Assembly (NCBI GenBank): GCA_032717465.1
Contig: CM064632.1
Location: 21,643,425-21,707,424 of the forward strand
Length of the DNA: 64,000 nt
From: Coenobita brevimanus
Taxonomy: Eukaryota > Arthropoda > Malacostraca > Decapoda > Coenobitidae
Direction of reading: 5' to 3'
Below the pieces are notes generated by a model. The model saw only the letters and a program-made list of their open reading frames with translations, did not search any database and had not been told where the DNA came from. Position 1 is the first letter of the stretch; every line of letters starts with the position of its first letter. Below are positions 42,311 to 52,999 of the stretch, piece by piece. Made by a program: the position numbers and the translations under genes.

Positions 42311-42980
42311 TACAGGAAACCATTTGGCTTGTCACTTAGTGTGGAGTCACCCACAGGCAGAAGGAAAAGGAAAGAAAGACAGAAGAGGGAGTGTACTGTA
42401 GTCACCCGTAGGCAGAAGGACAAGGAAAGAATGAAGGAAAGAAAGACAGAAGAGGATGGAAGGAAAGAAGGATGGAGGAGAGGAAAGGGCAGACACCCAA
42501 GAGCAGCACTACAATGAGTGAGTGGATGGTGAGCGCCCCCACCTACCACTAAAACTGGCCTGACAGTGAAAGGGTTAGAATTAGTTTAAAAGTGAAGAAA
42601 ACCTAAAGACGTACAAGAAGTAGCTGTGGCAGGTAATTTTCTCGTTTCCTTCCAATTTTACACCACTTAAAATGCAGCCGCCAAGGTAAAGAAAAAGAAA
42701 ATGAAAATCTCCTGGATTCTTTCGCGTCTTTCTGCCATTAATTGCCCCGATTTAACTTGCAAATGTTACTGGAACGAGGGTGGCAACTTCACGGACCTGC
42801 CTCACCCCTGCCGCATTGTTACCCTGCCTCACCCCTTTTCAAAGGAGTAAAAAGGAACAGAAAAAAACTTAAGAAGAAACAGAGCTATTGGTTCTCTAGT
42901 GGCTGTTTGTTACAGGATGGGCTATAACGAAGGTAAATAGTCTATTATTCGAACACTAGGATAGACAAGAAGGAAAGCTT
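42311..42980. other. No gene seen; ~65-bp tandem duplication
   Basis: AGTCACCC.(C/G)AGGCAGAAGGA..AAGGAAAG..AGACAGAAGAGG occurs at about 42346-42390 and 42400-42457. The remainder is unique-looking. Confidence 0.5.
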
Positions 42981-42984
42981 ACTT

Positions 42985-43640
42985 GTTTTTATTTTTACCT
43001 CGCCCGGACGGAGACCGAGGAAGTTGTTTTTGGCCGTTTGTTTGTTTTTTGTTTGTTAACAACATTACCTTAAAACTGCAGGATGAAATTGCATGAAAGT
43101 TGCAGGGTATGTGGGCACTGGTCCCCAAAGAAAGTTATTACATTTTGGAGATATCGAGTGATCCTGAAAGGTCAAAATCAAGGTCATGAATTTTCTGAGG
43201 GCTATAACTTGAAAACGGTTGAATATAGAGATATTTACTATTAGGAACATACAGAAGCTCGTAATATGGACTTTTATTTGGCACCAAGACCTTTGACCTT
43301 GAATGACTGAAAGGTCAAACTCAAGGTCACGGATATTCAGGGGGCTATAACTCGAAACTGGTTGTAAATAGATATTTAGTACTATTAACATATAGTAAAT
43401 CCCGTATAGGTTTTGAATTGGTACTTGACCATTAACCATAGTTGACCCTGAAAAGTCAAATTCAGGGTCACGGATATATTTCACGGATTACTCGGAAGTC
43501 GCTGAAGATGGAGGTATTTACTATTTCCAAGATATAGGAAGTCTCATATGGGCTTTCATTCGGTAGCATGACCTTTGACCTTGAGTGCCCTTGAAAGGTC
43601 AAACGCAAGATCACGGGTTTTCAAAGTGCATAACTTGAAA
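42985..43640. repeat. Four-unit ~130-bp minisatellite with AGGTCA sites and a GTTT-rich leader
   Basis: A leader with CCTCGCCCGGACGGAGACCG and GTTTGTTT units precedes four diverged units from ~43130. Each unit carries GAAAGGTCAAA.TCAAGGTCA, a GGGCTATAACTTGAAAAC box, a TATTTACTATT box and, in most, TGACCTTGA. The minus-strand frame of 139 codons through it is not considered a gene. Confidence 0.75.
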
Positions 43641-43974
43641 ACATTTGCGCCATTACCTTAGACTTAATTATGCACTGACACTAAATGGCAGAAACGAGAC
43701 AGTATTTAACAGCAATAATTGCTGTCGGCCGAGGTTTGTTGTGCCTGACACCACTTGTTTCCATTTATTTTTCTTTCTTCACCTCCCTACCTACCTCACT
43801 CTCTTGCCCTAGCTTACCTTCACCCTGCTTCATTCCTCTACCTCCCCCTGCCTCACTCCTGCCTCCCCCTGCCATACCTATGTGCCTCACTCGTTTTACT
43901 TACTTGCCTCACCCCACTCTTTGTTTCATTCTTGTTGCCTTTCTTACTAATTTTATTTTGTTTCACCTCTAGCC
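43641..43974. other. Pyrimidine-rich leader of the CCTGCCTCACC array, no gene
   Basis: Starts with ~90 bp of unique sequence, then increasingly C/T-rich with scattered TGCCTCAC words. Confidence 0.55.
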
Positions 43975-44460
43975 TTTGTCACCCCTCTTCCTGCCTCACC
44001 CCTCGACTCAAAATTCCACAACCCTGCCTCACCCTTCACTTTGCCTCACCCCTAACGTGCCTCGTCCGTCACCTTGCCTCACCCGTTACTCTGTCTTCCC
44101 CCTCACACCCTGCCTCACCCCTCATCCTGCCTCACCCGTCATTCTGCCTCACCCCTCACCTGCCTCACCCCTCATCCTGCCCTCACCACTCATCCTGCCT
44201 CACCCCTCACCCTGCCTTATCCTTCACCCTGCCTCACCACTCACCCTGCCTCACCCCTCACCCTGCCTCACCCCTCACCCTGCCCCACCCCTCACCCTGC
44301 CTCACCCCTCACCCTGCCTCACCCCTCACCCTGCCTTACCCCTCACCCTGCCTCACCACGCACACTGCCTAGCCCCTCAAGCTGCCTCATCCCTCATGCA
44401 GCCTCAAATCCTGCCTCACCCCTTACCCTGCCTCACCCAAGTCCTGCCTTCTCCCACAGC
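43975..44460 (+). repeat. 16-17-bp CCTGCCTCACCCCTCAC minisatellite
   Basis: About 25 units with variants (CCCGTC, CCACTC, CCTTAT). Because the period is not a fixed multiple of three, more than one plus frame stays open. Confidence 0.92.
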
Positions 44461-44514
44461 CATCTGTCCCTTTCCACTTCCTCTGCTTCGTTTTCTTATT
44501 TTCCTCTTTTTCTT

Positions 44515-44905
44515 CCTCCTTCTCCTACTTTATACCTCCTCCTCTCTCCTCCTTCCCTTCCCTACTTTATACCTCCTCCTCTTTCCTCCTCCCTTTCCCT
44601 ACTTTATACCTCCTCCTCTCTCCTCCTTCCCTTCCCTACTTTATACCTCCTCCTCTCTCCTCCTTCCCTTCCCTACTTTATACCTCCTCCTCTTTCCTCC
44701 TCCCCTTCCCTACTTTATACCTCCTTCTCTCTCCTCCTCCCCTTCCCTACTTTATACCTCCTCCTCTCTCCTCCTCCCCTTCCCTGCTTTATACCTCCTC
44801 CTCTCTCCTCCTCCCCTTCCCTACTTTATACCTCCTCCTCTCTCCTCCTGCCCTTCCCTACTTTATACCTCCTCCTCTCTCCTCCTCCCCTTCCCCACTT
44901 CATTC
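44515..44905 (+). repeat. ~37-bp TACTTTATACCTCCTCCTCT minisatellite
   Basis: About ten units of TACTTTATACCTCCTCCTCT plus a CTCCTCC-CCTTCCC half. TCCTTCCC and CCTCCCC variants alternate. Confidence 0.92.
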
Positions 44906-45650
44906 CTCTTTTCATCTCTTTCCTTCACTCTTCTTCACACGCCATTTTCTGCATTTACGGTTTCCTTCTCCTCCTCCTCATTTTTTCCCCTATGTGTCCG
45001 ACTCTGGGCATATTTTCTCTCTATCCTTCCCTCCTTCTTTACTCTTCCTTCTCCCCTGCTTCCTCCTTCCCATCCTCTTCCTTCCCCCCCCCCTCCTTCT
45101 ACTTCTCCTCTCCCTCTTCTTCCTGTCCCACCACCTACTCATTTTCTTCCTCTCCTTCTAACTATTCTTCCCACTTCTTTTCTTTTTCTTCCTCTTCTTC
45201 TCCATATACCTCTTTCTTTCACGCTCTCCCTCCACCCTCTCTTCCGCCTCCGTCTCATTCTCTTCCCGTACTCCTACTCAAATTCCTTTCCTTCTCAGTA
45301 TCTTCTTTCCTTCCTTCTCCTCCTCTTCCTCCTCCTCCTCCTCCTCCTCCTTAGCCCCTACATTTGGTTCTCTTCTTCCTCTTCCCATTTATCGTCTTTC
45401 TTCATATTCTTCCTTCTTCTTCCCTCTCTTTATCCTCTCCAGTTCTCCATCTTCATTTTCCTCCTCCCTCCCTCCATCCCTCCAGCCTTGTATGCAAATC
45501 ACCTCCAGTCTTATCCCTCTCGCAGCTTCCTCTCCCCACCTCTTTCATTTTCTCTCCACCTCGGTCTTTCTCTTCGTCTGACATCTCCCCTTAGTTTTCG
45601 TTAGTACAGTGCTTTACTCTCTCTCTCTCTCTCCCTCCCTCCTTCCGGCC
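44906..45650. repeat. Polypyrimidine tract
   Basis: C/T-rich without a fixed unit, with (TCC)n at 45319-45350 and (CT)n at 45616-45633. The >500-codon Pro/Leu/Ser frame spanning 43.98-45.60 kb is a repeat translation. Confidence 0.8.
44983..45014 (-). repeat. 32-bp fragment of the 52.7-kb SINE 3' end
   Basis: The complement reads TATGCCCAGAGTCGGACACA followed by TA, matching the last bases before the poly-A of the SINE at 52656-52999. A T run on the proper side may be its tail. Confidence 0.55.
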
Positions 45651-45680
45651 TTGTACGGCTCGAATTTCATATTATATAAG

Positions 45681-45866
45681 ATAAGAGATTTCCAAACACC
45701 ACTTTCTTAGCGAATTAGGTTGCACATTAACATCTTAAAATTTTCTTGTATGTGATTTAGGCCGGTTTGATTGGGGCATATTTTACACCAATAACACATA
45801 AGAAAATATTAAATGTAATACGTAGAATAAATCGCTAAGAAATAAGTGTTGCGCCATCCACATGGC
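45681..45866. mobile_element. Family A foldback element, diverged
   Basis: CAAACACCACTTTCTTAGCG and CGCTAAGAAATAAGTGTTGC are inverse arms around a centre with ATGTGATTTAGGCC and ACACATAAG. Confidence 0.6.
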
Positions 45867-45899
45867 ACTTAGATGATAATACGTCTTTTTACCATCATG

Positions 45900-46500
45900 C
45901 TGTGCTTAAATTCCCCCCCTCTCCACTTCCCGCCGATTACGCCTCTTCATCACCAGCCTTTTACGCCTCTCAACTCCTCCTCTACGCCTACCTCTCTCCA
46001 CCCTTCTACGCCTCTCTACCCCCCTCTGCGCCTCTCTACTCCCCCACTACGCCTCTCTACTCCCCTTCTACACCATTTTACTCTGCCTCTGCGTTTCTCT
46101 GCTCCCCTCTACGCCGCTCTGTTTCCCTCTACGCTTCGCTGCTCCCCTCTGCGCCTCACTACTCCCCTCTACGCCTCCCTACTCCCTCTCTACGCCTCGC
46201 TGCTCCCCTCTGCGCCTCACTACTCCCCTCTACGCCTCACTACTCCCTCTCTACGCCTCTCTACTCCCCTGTATGCCTCTCTACTCCCAGCTACGCCTAC
46301 CTACTCCCTTCTTACGCCTCTCTACTCCCCTCTACGCCTCTCTACTCCCAGCTACGCCTACCTACTCCCTTCTTACGCCTCTCTACTCCCCCTCTACGCC
46401 TCTCTACTCCCCCTCCTCGCCTCTGTAGTACCCTTTTCTACTCTCTTTACGCCTCCTTAAGCCCCATTATGCCTCCCTGCTTCCCCTACGCCTCTCTGGC
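45900..46500 (+). repeat. ~19-bp TACGCCTCTCTACTCCCCTC minisatellite
   Basis: About 30 variable units of (C/T)ACGCCTC(T/A)CTACTCCC. Two plus frames stay open over ~200 codons as repeat translation. Confidence 0.9.
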
Positions 46501-46559
46501 ACAGGCTGGGTATGTTTGCGTTATCGACACCTGATGTAAAACTCTCTTTGGGGCCCAGA

Positions 46560-46636
46560 ACTTGTTGTTGTTGTTACTGTTGTCGTCATTGTTATTGTTG
46601 TTATTGTTGTTACTCTTGTTATTATTATTGTTGTTG
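46560..46636 (+). repeat. (GTT)n/(ATT)n microsatellite
   Basis: Interrupted GTT, ATT and GTC triplets. Confidence 0.85.
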
Positions 46637-46659
46637 CTCAAAGTAAATGTGGTTAGGAT

Positions 46660-47405
46660 GTAGGGAATGGTAGATGTAGACGGTTGGGGTGTTGAGATGT
46701 GGAGAAGGTGATGTAGAGATGTGTAGAAGGTGAGTTGAGATGTAACACCTCATCCTTAGCGATTTATTCAGTACATTATGCTTATGTAGAGATATGGAGA
46801 AGGGGATGCAGAGATGTACGGATGTGGAGAAGGGGATGCAGAGATGTACGGATGTGGAGGATGAAGTTGTAGAAATAGAGACGTAGATGTAGAGAGGTGT
46901 GAATGTAGAAATGTATTTGTAGATAGCTGATGCAAAGATGTAAATGTAGCGATGTGGATGTAGATACGTAGAGATGTAGATGTAGGTACCTAGAGATGTA
47001 GATGTAGATACGTAGAGATGTAGATGTAGGTACATAGAGATGTAGATGTAGGTACGTAGAGATGTAGATGTAGATACGTAGAGATGTAGATGTAGGTACG
47101 TAGAGATGTAGATGTAGGTACGTAGAGATGTAGATGTAGGTACGTAGAGATGTAGATGTAGATACGTAGAGATGTAGATACGTAGAGATGTAGATGTAGA
47201 TACGTAGAGATGTAGATGTAGATACGTAGAGATACACATACATAGAGATGTAGATGTAGATACATTGAGATGTAGATGTAGATACGTAGAGATGTTGATG
47301 TAGATACGTAGAGATGTTGATGTAGATGCGTAGAGATGAAGATACGTAGAGATGTAAGTGTAGATACATAGAGATATAGATGTAGATACGTAGAAATGTA
47401 ACGTT
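46660..47405 (+). repeat. GATGTAGATGTAG(A/G)TACGTAGA minisatellite
   Basis: About 30 units of a 24-bp repeat (hexamer-like GATGTA subunits) from 46930 on, with a looser GATGTGGAGAAGG section at 46670-46860. Minus-strand frames (Tyr/Ile/Ser/Thr/Leu-rich) are translations of the repeat. Confidence 0.92.
46740..46788 (+). repeat. Family A arm fragment inside the GATGTA array
   Basis: AACACCTCATCCTTAGCGAT followed by TTATTCAGTACATTATGC matches the left arm of family A; no right arm is nearby. Confidence 0.5.
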
Positions 47406-47480
47406 GAACGTTCGGACGACATGGATTGAAAAGGGAGTGACTATTAGTCGACTGAGTGGATATAGATGTTGCGAGTATTA

Positions 47481-47560
47481 GAGCCGTATTTTCAGAGGCT
47501 GTCAAAATGCCGTAACAACTCCTCCATAACGATTTATTCTTCACATTACACCAAAAATGT
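47481..47560 (+). repeat. Family A left-arm fragment
   Basis: GCCGTATTTTCAGAGGCTG..AACAACTCCTCC.TAACGATTTATTC fits the left arm; the right arm is not recognised. Confidence 0.45.
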
Positions 47561-47725
47561 TCTCTTTGCTATTAACGTAAACTGTGCTCGTTAATAATGC
47601 GGTGCAATTAACGCAGAAGGGAGTGCTGTGGTGTAATGATGTATAGGCAAAAACAGATCCCTGGCAAGTAACAGGCAGGTGGGGGTTGGCATATAGGAGG
47701 GGTTGCTGGAGACGAGTTAATGAAC

Positions 47726-47871
47726 CAGTACACCCGCTGTAAGGTAACTTGTCTTTTAAGCCCCGCCCCTATATTGAAGTCGTGGTCCTGCCCCTCCCCA
47801 CCCACTCCCTGGGCAGTGAGTGGGGAGAGGCGGGGCTTAAGAAACAGGTTGCTTGGCGGCGGGTATACTAT
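47726..47871. mobile_element. ~145-bp foldback element with ~42-bp arms
   Basis: From AGTACACCCGC inward, through AACTTGTCTTTTAAGCCCCG, the left arm is repeated in inverse orientation ending at 47869. The CTTAAGCCCCGCC segment is nearly perfect. A second nested hairpin (CTCCCCAC..GTGGGGAG) closes the loop. TA occurs at or near both outer edges. Confidence 0.7.
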
Positions 47872-48246
47872 ATAATGAGCATTTAGTACCTAGCTTCCAT
47901 TGATAAATTATAAACTAGATAAAAAATCTTAAATAATTGTTAAAATGCAGTGATGAAAATAAAAACGTAGAAATAAGAGATGTTGAAGCAAAGAAACAAG
48001 AGAGCATTTTTGTGATGGGAGGAGATTCAGAATTGTATATCCTTTACAACAACATCCCACCAGATACAAACTTTTGTGAATACGGTGTGGAATGGGGGTT
48101 TCTGTGATATTTACAATTCTTCCTTCTACACTTTTGCCATCCGTACATCTTCACAGTTTATTTTGAATATTTATTTTTATTCCTAGTGTAGATTCTAACC
48201 TGTGTACTAAGACATGTGGTCATAAGCCTAACAAAAATCATTGACT
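47872..48246. other. No gene seen
   Basis: AT-rich unique-looking sequence. Confidence 0.45.
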
Positions 48247-48427
48247 CCCATTGGATCCCAGGGGTGCTGGGCGAAGCATGGCACTGGGTGGGTACTGAGC
48301 GTACCGCCCTCCGCCTATCGGCTCATAGTCGCGAAGCTCATAGGTCCCTACCCGGGGGTTTCCTACTTTATAAGGACTTGAAAAATCCCAGTTCTGTCCA
48401 ATATTCCGGACACTGGGCTCCAATGGG
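48247..48427. mobile_element. 181-bp inverted-repeat element
   Basis: CCCATTGGATCCCAG at the left and CTGGGCTCCAATGGG at the right are inverse with one mismatch. The centre (ACCGCCCTCCGCCTATCGGC..CGCGAAGCTCA) has a diverged relative at 20360-20470. Confidence 0.6.
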
Positions 48428-48529
48428 ATATCCTGAATAAGAATAGTGCGTTGTCGTACCGAAGGGGTTAATAGGTGAATGAATTGATGTCACCTGTCAG
48501 CCTGACCTCATTAAGTGCCCAGAATAGGT

Positions 48530-48569
<40 letters not shown>

Positions 48570-48658
48570 CACATCCTTTTACATGCCATCATCCTGTCAG
48601 AGGCAAGTGAGTCGACAGGATGGGGAAAGTTAGAGGAATTTCGAGCAACTTTACTGCC

Positions 48659-48703
<45 letters not shown>

Positions 48704-49064
48704 GGGGGAGTTGAGGGGACTATAAAATATAGCGGAGAGGGAGAGGAAGGAAATTATTTTTATAAATAGAATACAGACAAATAGATAGAAACAGACAGAC
48801 TGAGAGGAGAGGGAAAATAGAGGGAATGGAAGACTGAAAGAGATGGAAGGAAATACTGGTATATAGAGAAACTGAATGAAAGGAAAAAGGAGTGAGAGAA
48901 ATGAAAGAAGGAAACTGAGATAGAAGGAAGACAGTGAAACCAAGATAAGGAACAAAGGAACGTACAGTAATGAGAGAGAGAGAGAGAGGTTAAAGGGGAC
49001 AGCCTTTATCCCCTTCACCACAAATGGTTTCTCCAGTCATCAGACCCGTATAGATATAACAAGA

Positions 49065-49071
<7 letters not shown>
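48428..49071. repeat. (CT)n, (GA)n and purine-rich tract
   Basis: (CT)n at 48533-48564, (GA)n at 48662-48700, then GGAAAG/GAGAGGAAG-rich sequence with ATAGA and ACAGA words to ~48990. The 150-codon minus-strand frame is compositional. Confidence 0.75.

Positions 49072-49097
<26 letters not shown>
49072..49097 (+). repeat. (AC)n microsatellite
   Basis: About 13 AC units. Confidence 0.93.
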
Positions 49098-49098
<1 letters not shown>

Positions 49099-49345
49099 CC
49101 TCATTGGACACAAGAGGGTAAGACTGTCAGGTATACGATATTATAGCAGTTACTGAATCCTGAATTTTACTGTATCTTTTATTTTAATGTAAGAAAAGGG
49201 GTGACAAAGGCAGCAGACAAGATCCCTCTCAAATAGACTTTGGGAGAAAAAAATATTTACTATTATAGTGGCATATTATTCATTAGATATTTAAGTTTAC
49301 ATTATTATAGCAGCGAAAAAATCGTTTCTAAGCAACTATAGTCTG
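49098..49345. other. No gene seen
   Basis: AT-rich unique-looking sequence. Confidence 0.4.
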
Positions 49346-49550
49346 CTCACATTCACTTGGGGATAAAACTGCCATCTCACCTCCGTCAAAGTTTAGTTGT
49401 AACAAGCGATTAACACTAGAATATAGTGATAGTCATGAGGAAGTGCTATGGAAAAGATATAGAACTTTGTGGAAAAGCTGTAGACACCTGTAATGTTTGT
49501 TGTCTTCTGCCTTTGAGCCACGGGAGATAAGCTGCTTGGTCGAAAGTGTC
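49346..49550 (+). mobile_element. Family B repeat, diverged
   Basis: AACTGCCATCTCACC, GATTAACACTAGAATAT, CATGAGGAAGTGCTATGGAA, AAGATATAGA and GATAAGCTGC appear in family order. Confidence 0.55.
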
Positions 49551-49606
49551 TGGTGCATATGATACGATGTGTGAAAGACCTGAAAAACCTGAGAGTTGCT
49601 ATCGTA

Positions 49607-49824
49607 GGCCCGTATTCTCGTCGCTTAAAAAGTCTCCCTAGCACCTCTTCATTTGCGTTTTTATTCACCGGCTGCTTATATAATTTTTCACGTTGTACAT
49701 CCAGAGTATGTTGATTTTAGAATGATTTAAATAACACATAAAACGACAGCAAGGTACAATAAGCAAAATAAATCGCTTAGGAAAAGATGTTGGAGAGCTT
49801 CCTTAAATGACGAAAATACGGGCC
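49607..49824. mobile_element. Family A foldback element, well preserved
   Basis: 218 bp starting GGCCCGTATTCTCGTCG and ending CGAAAATACGGGCC. The arms pair over ~60 bp. This copy best defines the family ends. Confidence 0.75.
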
Positions 49825-50590
49825 TTGGTGTTGTTATGCAGACTATAATTTCATCGCTGTGACATTTTCTTTCGCTGTGTTAATTCTTCTGGTTTTATTG
49901 GTACCGATTACGAGTGACCACTGTATTTCAGATATGAGAGAGAGAGAGAGAGAAGGGGGGGAGGACTGGGAGAGAGGGAGTGGTAGATAAGGGAGTGAGA
50001 TGTAGAGTTAAGTGAACGTATGGGTGAGTAAGCGTAGAGGAATTTAGTAACAGAGAGGGCCAGGGACAAGGAGGGGGGATGGAAGCGATGGGCCTACAGA
50101 CATGAAGAAATTGGGTGTAACGAGGGTAAAAAGGAGGGCAAAAGAGAAGAGAGAATGAGTACTGTGGGTATTAAAGAGGAGGAAAAGAGTGGGCAAGGGA
50201 GATGGAGGGGAGAGGGGGAGGGGAGGCAGGGAAGCAGAGGGGAAGAAGTATTGGAGGGCGGATGAGATAGAGGAAGCGGTGAAGAGAAAGGGGAGGAATA
50301 CAGAGAATAATATGGAAGGATGCAACGGGAAGGTAGAGGGAAGGCAAATAGGAATAATATTTAAGGAAGTGAGGGAAAGTAAAGAGGCAAGAAGGGGAGA
50401 ACAGAGGTGTGTAGAGATCAGTAAGGAGGTAAGCAGAGGGGAAGAAGTACTGGAGGAAGGGAGAGAAGGAGAGAGCGATAGGATGAAGAGAGGAGGGTGT
50501 TGAGGTGAATGGGGAAGGGGAATACTGTGGAGCCAGAAGGAAGCCCAATTTATATTCGTTCTCGTTAAAGCTACTTTCCGTAAGATCTGA
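49825..50590. repeat. Purine-rich region, no gene
   Basis: About 110 bp of unique sequence, (GA)n at 49935-49954, then GGGAGA/GGAAG-rich DNA to ~50530. GAGGGGAAGAAGTA(T/C)TGGAGG occurs at 50237 and 50437. Frames on both strands are compositional. Confidence 0.65.
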
Positions 50591-50592
50591 TG

Positions 50593-50593
<1 letters not shown>

Positions 50594-50641
<48 letters not shown>

Positions 50642-50642
50642 A
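50594..50642 (+). repeat. (GT)n microsatellite
   Basis: About 22 GT units. Confidence 0.95.
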
Positions 50643-50792
50643 GGGTTTATAAACGAACTGCAGCCTGCTTTTGTTACAGAACTTTCCTGCAGTTTTCAGT
50701 ACATTAGGCTTTGTCTTTTTGCTTCATAATTATAACATTAGTTGGGACTCTCCTGTTACAGATATCTAATCGCTGCAGGAGCAGCAGGAGAA

Positions 50793-51000
50793 TTAGTAGT
50801 AGTAATAGTGGTAGCAGTAGTAACCGTAGTAGTAGTAGTAGTAGTGGTGGTGGTGGTAGTAGTAGTAGTTGTAGTAGTAATGGTGGTTTTGGTGAGGGTA
50901 GTAGGCATAGTGGTATGCAGCTGCAAAGTTCATAGGTAAGGAGGTAGGTAGGTAGGTAGGAAGGTACCGTACGTAGGTAGGGAGGTGGAGAGATAACGCA
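50793..51000 (+). repeat. (GTA)n/(GTG)n and GGTA repeats
   Basis: Interrupted GTA/GTG triplets to 50912, then GGTAGGTAGGTA-type tetramers at 50936-50990. Confidence 0.92.
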
Positions 51001-51109
51001 GCAGGTAGACTAAGTACAGTAGGTAGGGTTGGAGAGTGGAAGGTACACAAACGGAACGAGAAAGACAGGGAGAAAGGGAGATTGTTGGACAGGAAAGTTT
51101 TATGGTCAG

Positions 51110-51282
51110 TCCCATTACCATCTCTCCAGTATTAATTTTACACTTAGATTAGCACCATAATGTTGGACTAGTCACGAAGAAGATCACGGAGAGAATGTAG
51201 AGCCGTAATATTATCTTATTCCACCATCGACCGACGTGAAATAAGCAGCAGAATGACGAAAATCTCAGCCAGGTTATGTGGA
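51110..51282 (+). mobile_element. Family B repeat
   Basis: CCATTACCATCTCTCCAGTA, TAGTCACGAAGAAGATCACG, GAATGTAGAGCCGTAATAT and GACGAAAATCTCAGCCAGGT appear in family order; the left tip is decayed. Confidence 0.6.
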
Positions 51283-51296
51283 CGAATTATAGTGCC

Positions 51297-51318
51297 AGCA
51301 TCATCATTTTCATCATCG

Positions 51319-51350
<32 letters not shown>

Positions 51351-51830
51351 GTCTTCATGAGCATCATCGTCATGATTACCGTCATCATAATCGTCATCGT
51401 CCACCTGTCATTCATTATTCATCCTTCGTCACCATTATTACCATCATCAACATCGTCATCCATCATTCATCATTCACCCATCGTTGCCATCATCATCATC
51501 ATCATCATCGTCATCGTCAGCAGCAGCAGCAGCATCGTCATGATCACCATCATCATCATCTTAATCCCTCATTGAGTTTCATCCATCATCATCATCATCA
51601 TCAGCATCATCATTACCATTATCATCATCACTGACATCATCATCGTCATTCATCGTTCGTTATTCATCTATCATTATCTTCGTTATCATCACCATTTCAT
51701 CATCATCATTATGATCATCATCATCATCCTTGCCATTGTCGTCATCATAATCTTCATCGTCATCCATCTTTCATTATTCATCCATCATTGTCATCATCAT
51801 CATCATCATCATCATTATCATCATCTTTAG
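51297..51830 (+). repeat. ~530-bp (ATC)n region
   Basis: CATCAT triplets with ATCGTC, CATTCATC and CAG interruptions. ATCCATC(A/T)TTCATTATTCA recurs at 51410, 51455 and 51765, giving a loose ~300-bp higher order. Confidence 0.92.
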
Positions 51831-51895
51831 TTTAGTAGTGGTATTACGTACAGTGGAGAGATTTTGGTAAAAGAGTATTAAGGGAAACGAAAAGC

Positions 51896-51951
<56 letters not shown>

Positions 51952-52655
51952 AAGGCGATAGGAAAACAAATAAGGCAGACTGAAGTCAGACAGGCTAGGT
52001 AAGAGAGAGCTAGGCAGGCAGGCAGGACAAGAGAGAAAGGAAGGTAGGCAGAATGAGTGAGGCAGGCAGGCTAGTAGGCAGGGTCAGCAGGAAGGTAGGA
52101 TATGAGTGAGGTATGCAGGCAGAACTAGAGGAAAGCAGGCAGAGAGGAGAAGAGAGAGGCAGGCAGAGAGGCAGGAAGGCACTGATAAGAAGAAGGCAGA
52201 CAGATACCAAGACACAATGAGGAGGAGGCAGACAGAAGTATTGGAAGAGACAGACAGGGAGGCAGAGCAAGAAGAAGGCTGAGAGGAAGAATACGAAGGA
52301 AGCAGACTGAGGTATGGAAAAAGAAAACAGGACAAAGAGAAGGAAAGCAGGCAGGAAGGTAGGCAGAATGACGAAGACATAAACAGAGATGTGGAGAGAG
52401 GCAGACAGAGTGAGAAGGGGGTAGGCAGAGGTATACGAGAGGCAGAAATGACAAAAAGTAGCAGGCAGACAGGCGGGTGACGGCCGTGGTGGTGATGGAC
52501 AGGCAATTAATGATGTAGGCTGGTAAGTGAGGCAAAGGGGAGGTTGAGGGTAAGGCGGAGTGGAAGCAGTGAGGCAGAGGAGAAGCAGAGGGGAGGCAGA
52601 AAGTGTGTCAGAGGGGAGGCAGCGAGAGAGGTGACGGAACAGGGAGATAACGAGA

Positions 52656-52999
52656 GGCAGCGGTGGCTCAATCGGTAGAGAGGTGGCCTGCAGTCCTTAC
52701 GGACCCAGGTTCGAATCCTGGCTGGGGCAGGGAACAGTTTAAGGATTTGAATTTCTTTAAATCAGGCTTTACTGATCTACCAGAAGACCCGCCGACATGT
52801 CGTAAAAATACCCCCGCTAATACCAATACACCAGTCCTGTATGAGACAGCCCTAGCATGTATTCAATATGGACGGTGGGTGTTAGCGCCGAAGTGGTGAC
52901 ATGTAGAGGTGTATGGTATGTAGGAGGACTGCTGGGCCTTGATAGCAGGCTGTGAAGCCTATGCCCAGAGTCGGACACATAAAAAAAAAAAAAAAAAAA
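52656..52999 (+). mobile_element. tRNA-derived SINE, full length
   Basis: 344 bp. The head has A box TGGCTCAATCGG (52664-52675) and B box GGTTCGAATCC (52708-52718) spaced as in a tRNA gene. A ~260-bp body follows and a 19-bp poly-A ends it. An older copy is at 28130-28487 and a 3' fragment at 44983-45014. The empty site is visible in the paralogue near 62515. No clear target duplication: the flanks are CGAGAG and GATATATTAAGG. Pol III transcription from the internal promoter is expected for this class. Confidence 0.88.

Noticed and set aside
43976..45604. A 542-codon frame resembling a Pro/Ser-rich protein
   Set aside because: It runs through three successive minisatellites, with a second frame of 426 codons overlapping; no unique domain.
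46625..47544. Minus-strand frames up to 265 codons (Tyr/Ile/Ser/Thr/Leu)
   Set aside because: Translation of the 24-bp GATGTA-type repeat in all frames.
52656..52728. Functional tRNA gene
   Set aside because: A and B boxes are good, but it continues without a Pol III terminator into a body with poly-A that recurs elsewhere; it is a SINE head.
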